Shown piece by piece: positions 23,881-31,528 of a DNA stretch of 32,153 nt. Origin of the DNA: Paracoccaceae bacterium (GTDB lineage: Bacteria; Pseudomonadota; Alphaproteobacteria; Rhodobacterales; Rhodobacteraceae); the NCBI GenBank assembly GCA_007126375.1, contig SLBI01000362.1:1-32153 (forward strand). The letters run 5' to 3'. The position numbers and the translations under genes were made by a program. Position 1 is the first letter of the stretch; every line of letters begins with the position of its first letter. Under the pieces are notes generated by a model. It saw nothing but the letters and a program-made list of their open reading frames with translations, ran no database searches and had not been told where the DNA came from.

Positions 23881-24567
23881 ATGTCCCAGCCGCCATTGGT
23901 TCTGGTCGTCGATGACGAGCCGGCACAACGCGCCATGCTCAGCTACAACATCGAGGCCCAGGGATATCGAACCGTCACGGCCTCGGACGGCGAAGAGGCG
24001 CTGGTCCTTGCCGATGAGCAGCGCCCCGACATCATCCTGCTAGACTGGATGCTGCCCAAACTCTCCGGCATCGAAGTGTGCCGCCAGTTGAAGGCGCGCG
24101 CTCCCACGCGCGAGATCCCCGTGATCATGGTCTCGGCCCGCACCGAGGAGGAGGATCGTATCCGCGGCCTCGAGACTGGCGCGGACGACTACATCATAAA
24201 GCCGTATTCGGTGAACGAACTGATCGCACGGCTCAAGGCCAATCTGCGGCGCGTGCGGCCGGCCGCTGCCGGTCAGGTTCTGGAAGTGAGCGATCTGCGG
24301 CTGGACTCCGAGGCCCACAAGGTGTTTCGCGACGGCAACGAGCTGCATCTGGGGCCGACCGAGTTCCGCCTGCTCTCCACCTTCATGGAGCGACCGGGCC
24401 GGGTCTGGAGCCGGGAGCAGTTGCTCGACCGCGTCTGGGGGCGTGACATCTATGTCGACAGCCGCACCGTTGACGTCCATATCGGCCGGCTGCGCAAGGC
24501 CCTGATGGCAAAGGGGGGCGATGATCCGATCCGGACGGTGCGCGGTGCCGGCTATGCCCTGGGCTGA
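23881..24567 (+). CDS. phoB: PhoB, phosphate-regulon response regulator
   Basis: A 228-aa OmpR/PhoB-type regulator. The receiver domain has the phospho-acceptor Asp55 in ILLDWMLPKLSG, the acidic pair near the start (VVDDEP) and Lys107 in DDYIIKPYS. The winged-helix DNA-binding domain includes LGPTEFRLLSTFMERPG and RTVDVHIGRLRKAL (recognition helix). Phosphorylated by PhoR, it binds Pho boxes as tandem dimers; matching boxes lie before phoR and phoU. The start is 3 bp after the phoU stop. Confidence 0.95.
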   Translation: MSQPPLVLVVDDEPAQRAMLSYNIEAQGYRTVTASDGEEALVLADEQRPDIILLDWMLPKLSGIEVCRQLKARAPTREIPVIMVSARTEEEDRIRGLETGADDYIIKPYSVNELIARLKANLRRVRPAAAGQVLEVSDLRLDSEAHKVFRDGNELHLGPTEFRLLSTFMERPGRVWSREQLLDRVWGRDIYVDSRTVDVHIGRLRKALMAKGGDDPIRTVRGAGYALG

Positions 24568-24682
24568 CCCCGACAACGGCACTTCCGGTGCCGATAATCG
24601 GTATTATGTAACTTAATGATGTGCTTTTCATGATGGACGGCGTCTGCCATACCCCGAGCATCGCATATGCCGAGGCCAGACC
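24568..24682 (+). other. phoB-rpe intergenic region with palindrome
   Basis: This gap holds a 6-bp hairpin CGGCAC/GTGCCG (24577-24593) without a T-run, an overlapping 11-bp palindrome CCGATAATCGG (24591-24601) and an unusually AT-rich stretch (about 24594-24632) for this genome. The AT-rich part probably carries the rpe promoter, but I could not find a pair of good hexamers. The palindrome is a possible operator. Confidence 0.35.
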
Positions 24683-25372
24683 ATGCCCTTCGACCGTTCG
24701 ATCCGTATCGCCCCTTCGATCCTGGCCGCCGATTTCGCCGCCTTCGGCGCCGAGTCACGCGCCGTAGAGGCAGCAGGCGCCGACTGGATCCATGTCGATG
24801 TCATGGACGGCCATTTCGTACCGAACCTTACCTTCGGCCCGCAGATGGTCGCTGCGTTGCGCCCGCATGTGCGCGGCGTTCTTGACGTGCATCTGATGAT
24901 CGCGCCGGTAGACCCCTATGTCACGGCCTTTGCCGACGCCGGTGCCGACGTCTTGACCGCGCATCTGGAGGCCGGACCACATATTCACAGAACACTACAG
25001 GCTATTGGGGCCACAGGAAAAAAGGTCGGGCTTGCCATCAATCCCGGCAGCGCGATCGAGCCGGTGGCCGAACTGCTGGACCTGATCGATCTGATCTGCG
25101 TGATGACCGTGAACCCTGGGTTTGGCGGGCAGAGTTTCATCGCCTCGCAGTTGCCCAAGATCGCGCGGCTGCGGAGCATGGTCGAGGGCCGATCGATTCA
25201 TATCGAGGTCGATGGCGGCGTCACCGCCGAGACTGCCCCGAAGGTCTGCGCTGCAGGTGCCGACGTCCTTGTCGCCGGCTCCGCGGTATTTCGGGGCGGT
25301 TCGGCCGCCTATGCCGGGAACATCCAGGCGATCCGCGACGCAGCCTTGCGAGCAACCTCGCAGCTTGCCTGA
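24683..25372 (+). CDS. rpe: Ribulose-phosphate 3-epimerase
   Basis: A 229-aa TIM-barrel enzyme that interconverts D-ribulose 5-phosphate and D-xylulose 5-phosphate in the pentose-phosphate and Calvin pathways. Signatures are in place: IAPSILAADFAAFG at the start, the metal and catalytic residues in WIHVDVMDGHFVPNLTFGP (about 35-53) and DVHLMI, VMTVNPGFGGQSFI (about 141-154) with the phosphate loop, and EVDGGVTAETA. The GAGG box lies 7 nt before the ATG. The gene precedes a thioredoxin-like gene and gph, similar to the rpe-gph pairing of E. coli. Confidence 0.96.
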   Translation: MPFDRSIRIAPSILAADFAAFGAESRAVEAAGADWIHVDVMDGHFVPNLTFGPQMVAALRPHVRGVLDVHLMIAPVDPYVTAFADAGADVLTAHLEAGPHIHRTLQAIGATGKKVGLAINPGSAIEPVAELLDLIDLICVMTVNPGFGGQSFIASQLPKIARLRSMVEGRSIHIEVDGGVTAETAPKVCAAGADVLVAGSAVFRGGSAAYAGNIQAIRDAALRATSQLA

Positions 25373-25411
25373 GACGCACCCCGCAACTCTCTGAAATATA
25401 GGAGTAAAATA

Positions 25412-25968
25412 TTGGCCGCAACTCCACCCGTCTGTGATTTCGGCTGGCAGGCCCCGGAGTTCGCGCTGCCCGCCACTGACGGCCGTATCCATCGGCTGCG
25501 CGACGTCGCCGGCGCCAACGGAACGCTGGTGATGTTCATTTGCAACCACTGTCCGTATGTGCTTGCCGTTCTGGATCGGATCATCCGTGACGCGCGCGAC
25601 CTGATGCCGCTTGGCATCGGCATCGCCGCAATCTGCTCCAACGATGCCCGCGAATACCCTGCGGACAGCTTCGAGAACATGAAGAAGATGGCGCAAGCTC
25701 ATGAATTTCCGTTTCCCTATCTGCATGACGAGAGCCAGGAGGTCGCCCGCGCCTGGGGCGCGGCCTGCACGCCCGACTTCTTCGGACTCTCTGCTAAAAG
25801 GGCGATCTTCAGTATCGCGGCCGTCTGGATGCCTCTGGAGCGCGCCCCGCTGCGCCCGGCGCCCGGCGCGAGTTGTTCGAAGCGATGAAGGCGATCTCGG
25901 AGACCGGCCTGGGGCCGCGCGGACAGGTCGCCTCGATCGGCTGCTCGATCAAGTGGAAGGCTGCGTGA
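25412..25968 (+). pseudogene. Thioredoxin-like/peroxiredoxin-fold protein gene with frameshift
   Basis: From TTG 25412 (GGAG 7 nt upstream) the ORF encodes a thioredoxin-fold protein with CNHCPY (Cys44, Cys47), EYPADSFENM and CTPDFFGL, the AhpC/TSA-like family of about 185 aa. After an A run (25796-25799) this frame turns into unrelated residues and stops at 25888. The -1 frame continues the family C-terminus: YRGRLDAS, REFLEAMK-like RRELFEAMKAISETG and GCSIKWK, ending at TGA 25966-25968, which overlaps the gph GTG by four bases. Restoring one A gives 558 nt (185 aa). A contraction of A5 to A4, a sequencing error or, less likely, ribosomal slippage explains it. Confidence 0.8.
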
Positions 25969-26615
25969 AGGCAGCGATCTTCGATCTCGACGGCACGCTT
26001 GTGGACAGTGCGCCGGATATCTGCTCGGCGGCCAATACCGTGCTTGCCGCCCAGAAACTTCAGTGTATTTCGCTGGATGAGGCGCGTCGGTTCATCGGCG
26101 CCGGCGCTCCGGCTTTCGTCGAACGCATGGCTGCGGTGCGTCTGCCCGCACCGGATGCTGGGCGCACGGCGGAAATGCTGGCGCATTTCCTCGATCTTTA
26201 CGAGGGCGCGGTCGACCGCACCCGTCTTTACCCGGGCGTTCGCGATGCGCTGGACGCATTGGCCCACAAGGGCTGGCGGCTGGGATTGTGCACCAACAAG
26301 CCCGAAGCGCCCGCACGCGCGGTGCTGCGCCATTTCGATCTCGCTGCCTACTTTTCCGTCGTCGTCGGTGGCGACACGTTGAGGCACCGCAAACCCGACC
26401 CTGCGCCGCTCGATCATGTGGTGGCCGCGCTCAGGGCGACAGCGCCGGTCTATATCGGCGACAGCGAAACCGATGCTGCGACCGCCGCAGCGGCGCGCGT
26501 GCCGTTTGCCCTCTTTACAGAGGGTTATCGGCGCACGCCCCCCGAGGCGATGCCGCACGACCATGCTTTCAGTGACTTCACCAGCCTGCCGGACTGGCTG
26601 AACGGACGGAGGTGA
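25965..26615 (+). CDS. gph: Phosphoglycolate phosphatase, HAD family
   Basis: A 216-aa HAD hydrolase that removes phosphate from 2-phosphoglycolate, a by-product of Rubisco oxygenation and DNA repair. HAD motifs in order: FDLDGTLVDS with nucleophile Asp7 and acid Asp9, the CTNKP motif II (about 107-111), the Lys of RHRKPDP and GDSETD (motif IV, about 166-171). The cap is the usual helical type. GTG 25965 is chosen because the nucleophile motif lies five residues in and its overlap with the restored upstream stop (GTGA) is typical of coupled genes. Related HAD phosphatases cannot be fully excluded, but its place after rpe favours Gph. Confidence 0.88.
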   Translation: MKAAIFDLDGTLVDSAPDICSAANTVLAAQKLQCISLDEARRFIGAGAPAFVERMAAVRLPAPDAGRTAEMLAHFLDLYEGAVDRTRLYPGVRDALDALAHKGWRLGLCTNKPEAPARAVLRHFDLAAYFSVVVGGDTLRHRKPDPAPLDHVVAALRATAPVYIGDSETDAATAAAARVPFALFTEGYRRTPPEAMPHDHAFSDFTSLPDWLNGRR

Positions 26616-26626
26616 AGTTAATCACA

Positions 26627-26663
26627 TTCAAGACTTGAAATATTTATCCGGTCAGTGCATATG
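26627..26663 (+). promoter_or_regulatory. Palindromic operator overlapping the promoter of the MBL hydrolase gene
   Basis: A perfect palindrome TTCAAG-A-CTTGAA (26627-26639) overlaps a -35-like TTGAAA (26635-26640). A 17-bp spacer leads to a poor -10 (CATATG, 26658-26663). The area is AT-rich against its surroundings. The site fits a repressor that blocks the promoter, such as the ArsR-type persulfide sensors BigR/SqrR that control similar hydrolases, but the regulator is not in this window. Confidence 0.5.
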
Positions 26664-26696
26664 GAGGGCAGCGAAGGACACAAAGGAGCGCTCTCC

Positions 26697-27593
26697 ATGG
26701 AAATCACCACCGAATCGCACAGCCAGACGCGCGCCGCCGAGGTGACCGCCTTTTTCGACGAGACCACCTACACAGTGACCTATGTGGTCAAGGATCCCGA
26801 CTCCGACGCCTGCGCCATCGTCGATTCCGTGCTGGATTTCGACTATGCTTCGGGCCGCACCGACACCCGGTCCGCCGATGCCGTGATCGCCCATGTGAAG
26901 GAACGCGGTCTCGACGTCGAATGGATCCTCGAAACCCATGTCCACGCCGATCACCTCAGCGCCGCGCCCTACATCCAGCAGCGCGTCGGTGGCAAGATCG
27001 GCATCGGCGAGAACATCCGCATCGTGCAGGACACCTTCGGCAAGGTGTTCAACGAGGGCACCGAATTCCAGCGCGACGGCAGCCAGTTCGATCAACTGTT
27101 CAAGGAAGGCGACACCTTCACCGTGGGCGCGCTGGAGGGGCGCGTGCTGCACACGCCGGGCCACACCCCGGCCTGTCTGACCTATGTGATCGGTGAGGCG
27201 GCCTTTGTGGGCGACACGCTTTTCATGCCCGATTTCGGCACGGCGCGCTGCGACTTCCCCGGCGGGTCGGCCGAGGATCTCTACCGCTCGATCCAGAAGA
27301 TCCTCACCCTGCCGGACGAGACCCGCATCTTCGTCGGTCACGACTACAAGGCGCCGGGGCGCGAAGACTACGCCTGGGAATCGACCGTTGGCGAACAGAA
27401 GCGGCTCAACATCCATATCGGCGAGGGCAAGCCGGCCGAGGAGTTCGTGCGCATGCGGACAGAGCGCGACGCCACCCTGGCCATGCCGCGCCTGATCATT
27501 CCCTCGCTTCAGGTGAACATGCGTGCCGGCCAGATGCCGCCCAAGGATGATCAGGGCAAGACCTTCTTGAAGGTCCCTGTCAACGGGCTCTGA
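26697..27593 (+). CDS. Blh/ETHE1-like MBL-fold hydrolase, probable persulfide dioxygenase
   Basis: A 298-aa metallo-beta-lactamase-fold protein. Metal ligands are visible: HVHADH (81-86), the His in TPGHTPACL, the Asp in VGDTLFMPDFG and the His in FVGHDY. The GTARCDFPGGSAEDLYRSI stretch after the bridging Asp is typical of ETHE1/Blh persulfide dioxygenases, which oxidise glutathione persulfide to sulfite with a mononuclear iron. ATG 26697 has AAGGAG 8 nt upstream; the longer in-frame start at 26655 would translate the promoter region. A SulP transporter follows, which suits sulfite or sulfate handling. The enzymatic assignment rests on family likeness. Confidence 0.82.
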   Translation: MEITTESHSQTRAAEVTAFFDETTYTVTYVVKDPDSDACAIVDSVLDFDYASGRTDTRSADAVIAHVKERGLDVEWILETHVHADHLSAAPYIQQRVGGKIGIGENIRIVQDTFGKVFNEGTEFQRDGSQFDQLFKEGDTFTVGALEGRVLHTPGHTPACLTYVIGEAAFVGDTLFMPDFGTARCDFPGGSAEDLYRSIQKILTLPDETRIFVGHDYKAPGREDYAWESTVGEQKRLNIHIGEGKPAEEFVRMRTERDATLAMPRLIIPSLQVNMRAGQMPPKDDQGKTFLKVPVNGL

Positions 27594-27641
27594 CCCGCGA
27601 TGGGGGCCGGGGCGGCCCCTGCCCCCGGGTGCCGTCCCCCC

Positions 27642-27689
27642 CGCCGCGCCGGCGCCCACCCCGTGGGGGTGGCGCGGGCCGTCTTTTTT
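27642..27689 (+). terminator. GC-rich terminator between the MBL hydrolase and SulP genes
   Basis: A long imperfect GC stem has a core of ten pairs (GCGCC(C)ACCCC with GGGGTGGCGC, 27652-27675) and further pairs outward. It is followed by TTTTTT at 27684-27689. A separate hairpin GGGGCC/GGCCCC lies just upstream (about 27603-27619). The SulP ATG is only 20 nt after the T-run. Confidence 0.75.
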
Positions 27690-27709
27690 CGTCTGGTCGG
27701 ACCTCATCC

Positions 27710-29488
27710 ATGAAACGTTTCCTTCCGATCCTCGACTGGGGCCGCGACTATTCGCGCGCGACTCTGGGCAACGACCTTGTCGCCGCGCTTGTGGTGACGA
27801 TCATGCTGATCCCGCAGGGCATGGCCTATGCGATGCTGGCCGGGCTTCCGCCGCAGGCGGGGCTTTACGGGGCGATGCTGCCGCTGCTGATCTATGCGCT
27901 GTTCGGCACGTCGCGCACGCTGGCGGTGGGGCCGGTGGCGGTGGTGGCGCTGATGACCGCGGCCGCGGCGGGGCAGATCGCGGCCGTGGGCGATGCCGAG
28001 TTCCACCTGGCCGCGCTGGCGCTGGCGGCGCTGTCGGGGGGGATGCTGCTGGTCCTCGGGCTGTTGCGGCTGGGGTTCCTCGCGAATTTCCTCAGCCATC
28101 CGGTTATTTCCGGCTTCATCACCGCCGCCGGCATCCTGATCGCCGGCAGCCAGCTGCGGCACCTTCTGGGGGCGCCCATCGAGGGCAAGACGCTGGTGGA
28201 GCTGATTCCGTCGCTCATCGCCAATCTGGGCAACGTCCATATGGTGACGCTGATCCTTAGCGCGCTGGTGCTGGGGTTCCTGTTCTGGTCGCGCAAGGGG
28301 CTGGCGCCGGTGCTGCACCGTCTGGGCTTGTCGGCGCGGGCTGCCGGGCTGGTGGCCAAGGGGGCGCTGTTCGCGGCCGTGGCGGTGTCCACAGTCGTGG
28401 TATGGGGCCTCGGTCTGGATGCCGCCGGGGTGCGCACGGTGGGTGACATTCCGCGGGGCCTGCCGGGTCTGAGCGTGCCGGCCTTCGATCTGGACCTGCT
28501 GACGCTGATGCTGGTACCGGCGGCGATGATCGCCATCGTGGGCTATGTGGAATCGGTCTCGATCGCACAGACGCTGGCGGCGAAACGGCGGGAAAAGATC
28601 GACCCGGACCGCGAACTGGTGGCGCTGGGTGCGGCCAATCTGGGCGCTGCCATCAGCAATGCGATGCCGGTCACGGGCGGGCTGTCACGCTCCATCGTCA
28701 ATTTCGATGCGGGGGCGCGGACGCCGGCGGCCGGTGCCTTCACCGCCGCCGGCATCGCGCTGGCGCTGGTGTTCCTGACGCCGCTCTTCTTCTACCTGCC
28801 GCGGGCGACGCTGGCGGCGATCATCATCGTGGCGGTGGCCTCGCTTCTGGATTTCCGCGCGCTGCCGCGGACCTGGGCATATTCCCGCGCCGACGGGGCG
28901 GCGATGGGCGCGACCATCGCCGTGACGCTGACCATAGGGGTAGAACAGGGGTTGCTGGCCGGGGTGCTGCTGTCGCTGCTGCTGCATCTGTGGCGCACCT
29001 CGCGGCCGCATGTGGCGGTGGTTGGTCAGGTGCCGGGCACCGAGCATTTCCGCAACGTGAAGCGGCACGAGGTGGTGACGGCGCCCGAGGTGGTGTCGAT
29101 CCGCATCGACGAGAGCCTGTATTTCCCCAATGCGCGGTTCCTCGAGGACTGCGTGAACGATCAGGCGGCCGACCTGCCCGGTTTGCGCCATGTGGTGCTG
29201 ATGTTCACGGCGGTGAACGAGGTCGACGCCTCGGCGCTGGAGAGCCTCGAGGCGATCAACGCGCGGCTGAAGGAGGCCGGGGTGAAGTTGCATCTGTCCG
29301 AGGTGAAGGGGCCGGTGATGGACCGGCTCAGTCGCAGCGATTTCCTCGACGACCTCACCGGCGAGGTTTTCCTGACCCAGTTCGATGCGCTCGACCGGTT
29401 GGCGCCGGGGCTGACGCGCGACACCCTCGCCCAGCCGCGGCGCGAGACCAGCCGGAGCCGGCTCGCGCCCGCCTCGGCGGCGGAGTGA
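27710..29488 (+). CDS. SulP-family anion transporter with STAS domain
   Basis: A 592-aa SLC26/SulP transporter for sulfate or related anions. The membrane domain (about 20-430) has the family motif ALVVTIMLIPQGMAYAMLAG followed by LPPQAGLYGAMLPLLIYALFG, and the conserved NAMPVTGGLSRSIVNFDAGA near 315-335. The C-terminal STAS domain (about 460-565) contains VNEVDASALESLEAI, the anti-sigma-antagonist-like loop. There is no good Shine-Dalgarno before the ATG and the start lies right behind a terminator, so expression may depend on read-through. Position after a persulfide-dioxygenase-like gene suggests sulfite or sulfate as substrate, which is inference. Confidence 0.9.
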   Translation: MKRFLPILDWGRDYSRATLGNDLVAALVVTIMLIPQGMAYAMLAGLPPQAGLYGAMLPLLIYALFGTSRTLAVGPVAVVALMTAAAAGQIAAVGDAEFHLAALALAALSGGMLLVLGLLRLGFLANFLSHPVISGFITAAGILIAGSQLRHLLGAPIEGKTLVELIPSLIANLGNVHMVTLILSALVLGFLFWSRKGLAPVLHRLGLSARAAGLVAKGALFAAVAVSTVVVWGLGLDAAGVRTVGDIPRGLPGLSVPAFDLDLLTLMLVPAAMIAIVGYVESVSIAQTLAAKRREKIDPDRELVALGAANLGAAISNAMPVTGGLSRSIVNFDAGARTPAAGAFTAAGIALALVFLTPLFFYLPRATLAAIIIVAVASLLDFRALPRTWAYSRADGAAMGATIAVTLTIGVEQGLLAGVLLSLLLHLWRTSRPHVAVVGQVPGTEHFRNVKRHEVVTAPEVVSIRIDESLYFPNARFLEDCVNDQAADLPGLRHVVLMFTAVNEVDASALESLEAINARLKEAGVKLHLSEVKGPVMDRLSRSDFLDDLTGEVFLTQFDALDRLAPGLTRDTLAQPRRETSRSRLAPASAAE

Positions 29489-29626
29489 CGACATCGGCCG
29501 CCATGCCCTGCCGACGCACAGCCAGGCCAGGCCGGACCGGAACGAGCTGCGCCTGACCACCTGCGGCATGGCGGCGATGCACCGACCGGCGCCGGCAGGC
29601 CCCGCGGCGCGGAGGCGGCGGCGTGG
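29489..29626. other. Gap between convergent SulP and Ntn-hydrolase genes
   Basis: I see no gene, terminator hairpin with T-run or repeat worth naming in this 138-bp GC-rich stretch. Confidence 0.3.
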
Positions 29627-30688
29627 TCAGTCGGCCGGCTGGAAGGCGAAGGGCGCGGCGGGTTCAAAGCCGGCCGAGACCTCGCCCGACAGGATCCGCT
29701 CCATGTCCACGCCGAGGTCGAGCTTGCGCACCCCCGCCCCCTCGGTGAAGTCGAGGTTGTCGAGATCGACCCAGAAGACGCTGGGCGAAATGACCGATTC
29801 GACATAATAGCGCAGGTCCTTCTGGTCGGCCACGATGCGCCAGCGGGTGGTGGACAGGTTCGGCTGGTCGGCGATGCTGATCCCCCACGGAACCGAGGTC
29901 TGGCGGATCACGCTGAAAACCGAGGCCGCCGCGACGCGGGGATCGGCGCTCTGCACCACTGCATTAACGTAGAAATGCGCCCGCACGAAACGGTCGCTGG
30001 CGCGGACCGTGCCCGGCAGGAACTCGCGCGGGTTCACGCCCTGCCAGTATTCCAGGATCGCGAGTTGACGGTCATAGGTCGGTTCGTTGGTCATCACCTG
30101 ATAGGCGCGATCATGCCATACCTTCATCTCGCCACCGACGAACTCGATGATGGCGCTGTCGCCGGTGGCATCGGAAAGCGAGACATGTACCGTGGCGGCG
30201 CGTCCCGGCGGGCCGACGGGAACCTCGCCCCCCGCCACCTGCACCGGGTTTTCGCGCAAATCCTCCACCGCTTCGGCGACCGTGGCGAAGCGGTCGAGCA
30301 GATACTGCGGAAAGACCGAAAGCGAGATGCGCGGTGTCACCCCGTCATCTTCGGGATAGGTCGCCTCGACCTCCCAAAGCAGGTTGGCGACAAGCCCGGC
30401 CTCGTTCATGCCATCGGCGGTGGCGATGTCATAGCCGGTGACGACGAGGCTGCCATAGCGCGAGGTCCATTCCGCCGAGCGCGGACCGGCGGCGCCATCG
30501 CGGGCCATGCCGCGCGGCAACACCCAGAGGTTGCTGACCATCGGCAGCTTCCAGTCCATGCTGCGGCCGGTAAGAACGCGATCCTCGGGGCCAAGATAGA
30601 CGGCACGGGTGCAACTCTCGGCCATCGGCGCAACAAGCATCGCGGCCATGGTCGTGCTTGCACAGAGAGCGCGAAACCTGGACAGCAT
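29627..30688 (-). CDS. Secreted choloylglycine hydrolase-family amidase (Ntn hydrolase)
   Basis: A 353-aa member of the choloylglycine hydrolase/penicillin V acylase family, N-terminal nucleophile enzymes that cleave linear amides (bile salts, penicillin V or, in Gram-negatives, N-acyl-homoserine lactones). A signal peptide (FRALCASTTMAAMLVAPMAES) ends directly before Cys26 in CTRAVYLG, so signal cleavage itself would expose the catalytic cysteine. Other family motifs: GRSMDWKLPM, NEAGLVANLLW and TNEPTYDRQLA. ATG 30688 has GGAGG 5 nt upstream; TTG 30700 is the only longer start. The substrate is unknown; the Gram-negative periplasmic setting makes AHL or similar amides plausible. Confidence 0.87.
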   Translation of the reverse strand: MLSRFRALCASTTMAAMLVAPMAESCTRAVYLGPEDRVLTGRSMDWKLPMVSNLWVLPRGMARDGAAGPRSAEWTSRYGSLVVTGYDIATADGMNEAGLVANLLWEVEATYPEDDGVTPRISLSVFPQYLLDRFATVAEAVEDLRENPVQVAGGEVPVGPPGRAATVHVSLSDATGDSAIIEFVGGEMKVWHDRAYQVMTNEPTYDRQLAILEYWQGVNPREFLPGTVRASDRFVRAHFYVNAVVQSADPRVAAASVFSVIRQTSVPWGISIADQPNLSTTRWRIVADQKDLRYYVESVISPSVFWVDLDNLDFTEGAGVRKLDLGVDMERILSGEVSAGFEPAAPFAFQPAD

Positions 30689-30705
30689 CTCCACCTCCAA
30701 ACGTG

Positions 30706-30734
30706 ATACTATTACTTGGTATCCGTCGTTTCAG
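30706..30734 (-). promoter_or_regulatory. Candidate promoter of the Ntn-hydrolase gene
   Basis: On the minus strand CTGAAA (30729-30734), 17 bp and TAGTAT (30706-30711) lie in the 69-bp gap before the gene, giving a start near 30699 and a leader of about ten bases that keeps the GGAGG box. The -10 is a good match, the -35 a fair one. Confidence 0.45.
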
Positions 30735-30757
30735 CGCCGATCAAGCGTGCCGAATGG

Positions 30758-31510
30758 TCAGAATCGGAAACTCGCACCCACAAGCGGGCCCGAAAGACGC
30801 GTGTCCAGCCGCAGCCCGGTTTCACGGTAGTCGACCCGCAGATGCCGGTAGCCGGCGGAGAGCCAGAGCGCGTCGGAGGCGCGCCAGTTCACGGTCGCAA
30901 GAAGTTGTGCCGTGCGGTGTGACCCAATCCCGAAGCCCCCCACATCGCCATAGAGCAGTGCCGACCAGTCGGGTGCGAGGCGGGCGTTCAATCGCGCCGC
31001 AAGGATCGGATCGGTGAAGTTCACCCGCCGCCGGTCGGCAAACCCCAGTGCCGGAACCCCCGCCGAGGCGCGCAGGCGCCAGTGTCTTGCCCCGGCCAGC
31101 AGATCCACGCTCATCTCGGCGTTATCGATGACACGGTAGCCGGCCGCCAGCGTCAGGGACGCCTGGCGCAGCCTCCCTTCCGCAGGCAACGGCCCGGGCG
31201 CCGGTGGCGGAAGAAGGCCGGCGCGCGACGAGTTCGACCAGCTGAGATCCCCCAGCAGCACGATCCTTTCCCGCCGGGCGAAGCCACTGAGAAAGAACGC
31301 ACCGTCGAGATCCTTGATGACCTCGCGAAACGACTTGTCGAAGCCGACGGAACGGCTGCCGAAGGTCAACTCGCCACCGAGCCCGGTGCCCCAGACATAG
31401 GGTGTGACCTGCCCGGTCCATCCCGAACCGTCCATCTGTGCAGCCGCCGGAGTGGCCACTGCCGCAGCGACTCCAAGAAACGCCGCCCGGACCCACCGAT
31501 GCATCGTCAT
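30758..31510 (-). CDS. Outer-membrane beta-barrel-like protein
   Basis: A 250-aa protein with a signal peptide (VRAAFLGVAAAVATPAAAQ) and a body of alternating polar and hydrophobic strands, ending in LSGPLVGASFRF with the C-terminal Phe that BamA recognises. This is the pattern of an eight- to ten-stranded outer-membrane barrel. I do not recognise a specific family. Several starts are possible: GTG 31528 overlaps nothing, and ATG 31516, 31510 and 31504 follow. I favour 31510, with GGGG eight bases upstream. It follows the amidohydrolase stop (31529) within 18 bp, so the two are probably one transcript. Confidence 0.72.
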   Translation of the reverse strand: MTMHRWVRAAFLGVAAAVATPAAAQMDGSGWTGQVTPYVWGTGLGGELTFGSRSVGFDKSFREVIKDLDGAFFLSGFARRERIVLLGDLSWSNSSRAGLLPPPAPGPLPAEGRLRQASLTLAAGYRVIDNAEMSVDLLAGARHWRLRASAGVPALGFADRRRVNFTDPILAARLNARLAPDWSALLYGDVGGFGIGSHRTAQLLATVNWRASDALWLSAGYRHLRVDYRETGLRLDTRLSGPLVGASFRF

Positions 31511-31528
31511 GCCCATCGCCCCACTCAC

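Noticed and set aside
25791-25800. Programmed -1 frameshifting in the thioredoxin-like gene
   Set aside because: The site reads GCT AAA AGG; slipping back one base would re-pair the P-site codon with TAA, a poor match to the usual slippery heptamer, and no stimulatory stem stands out.
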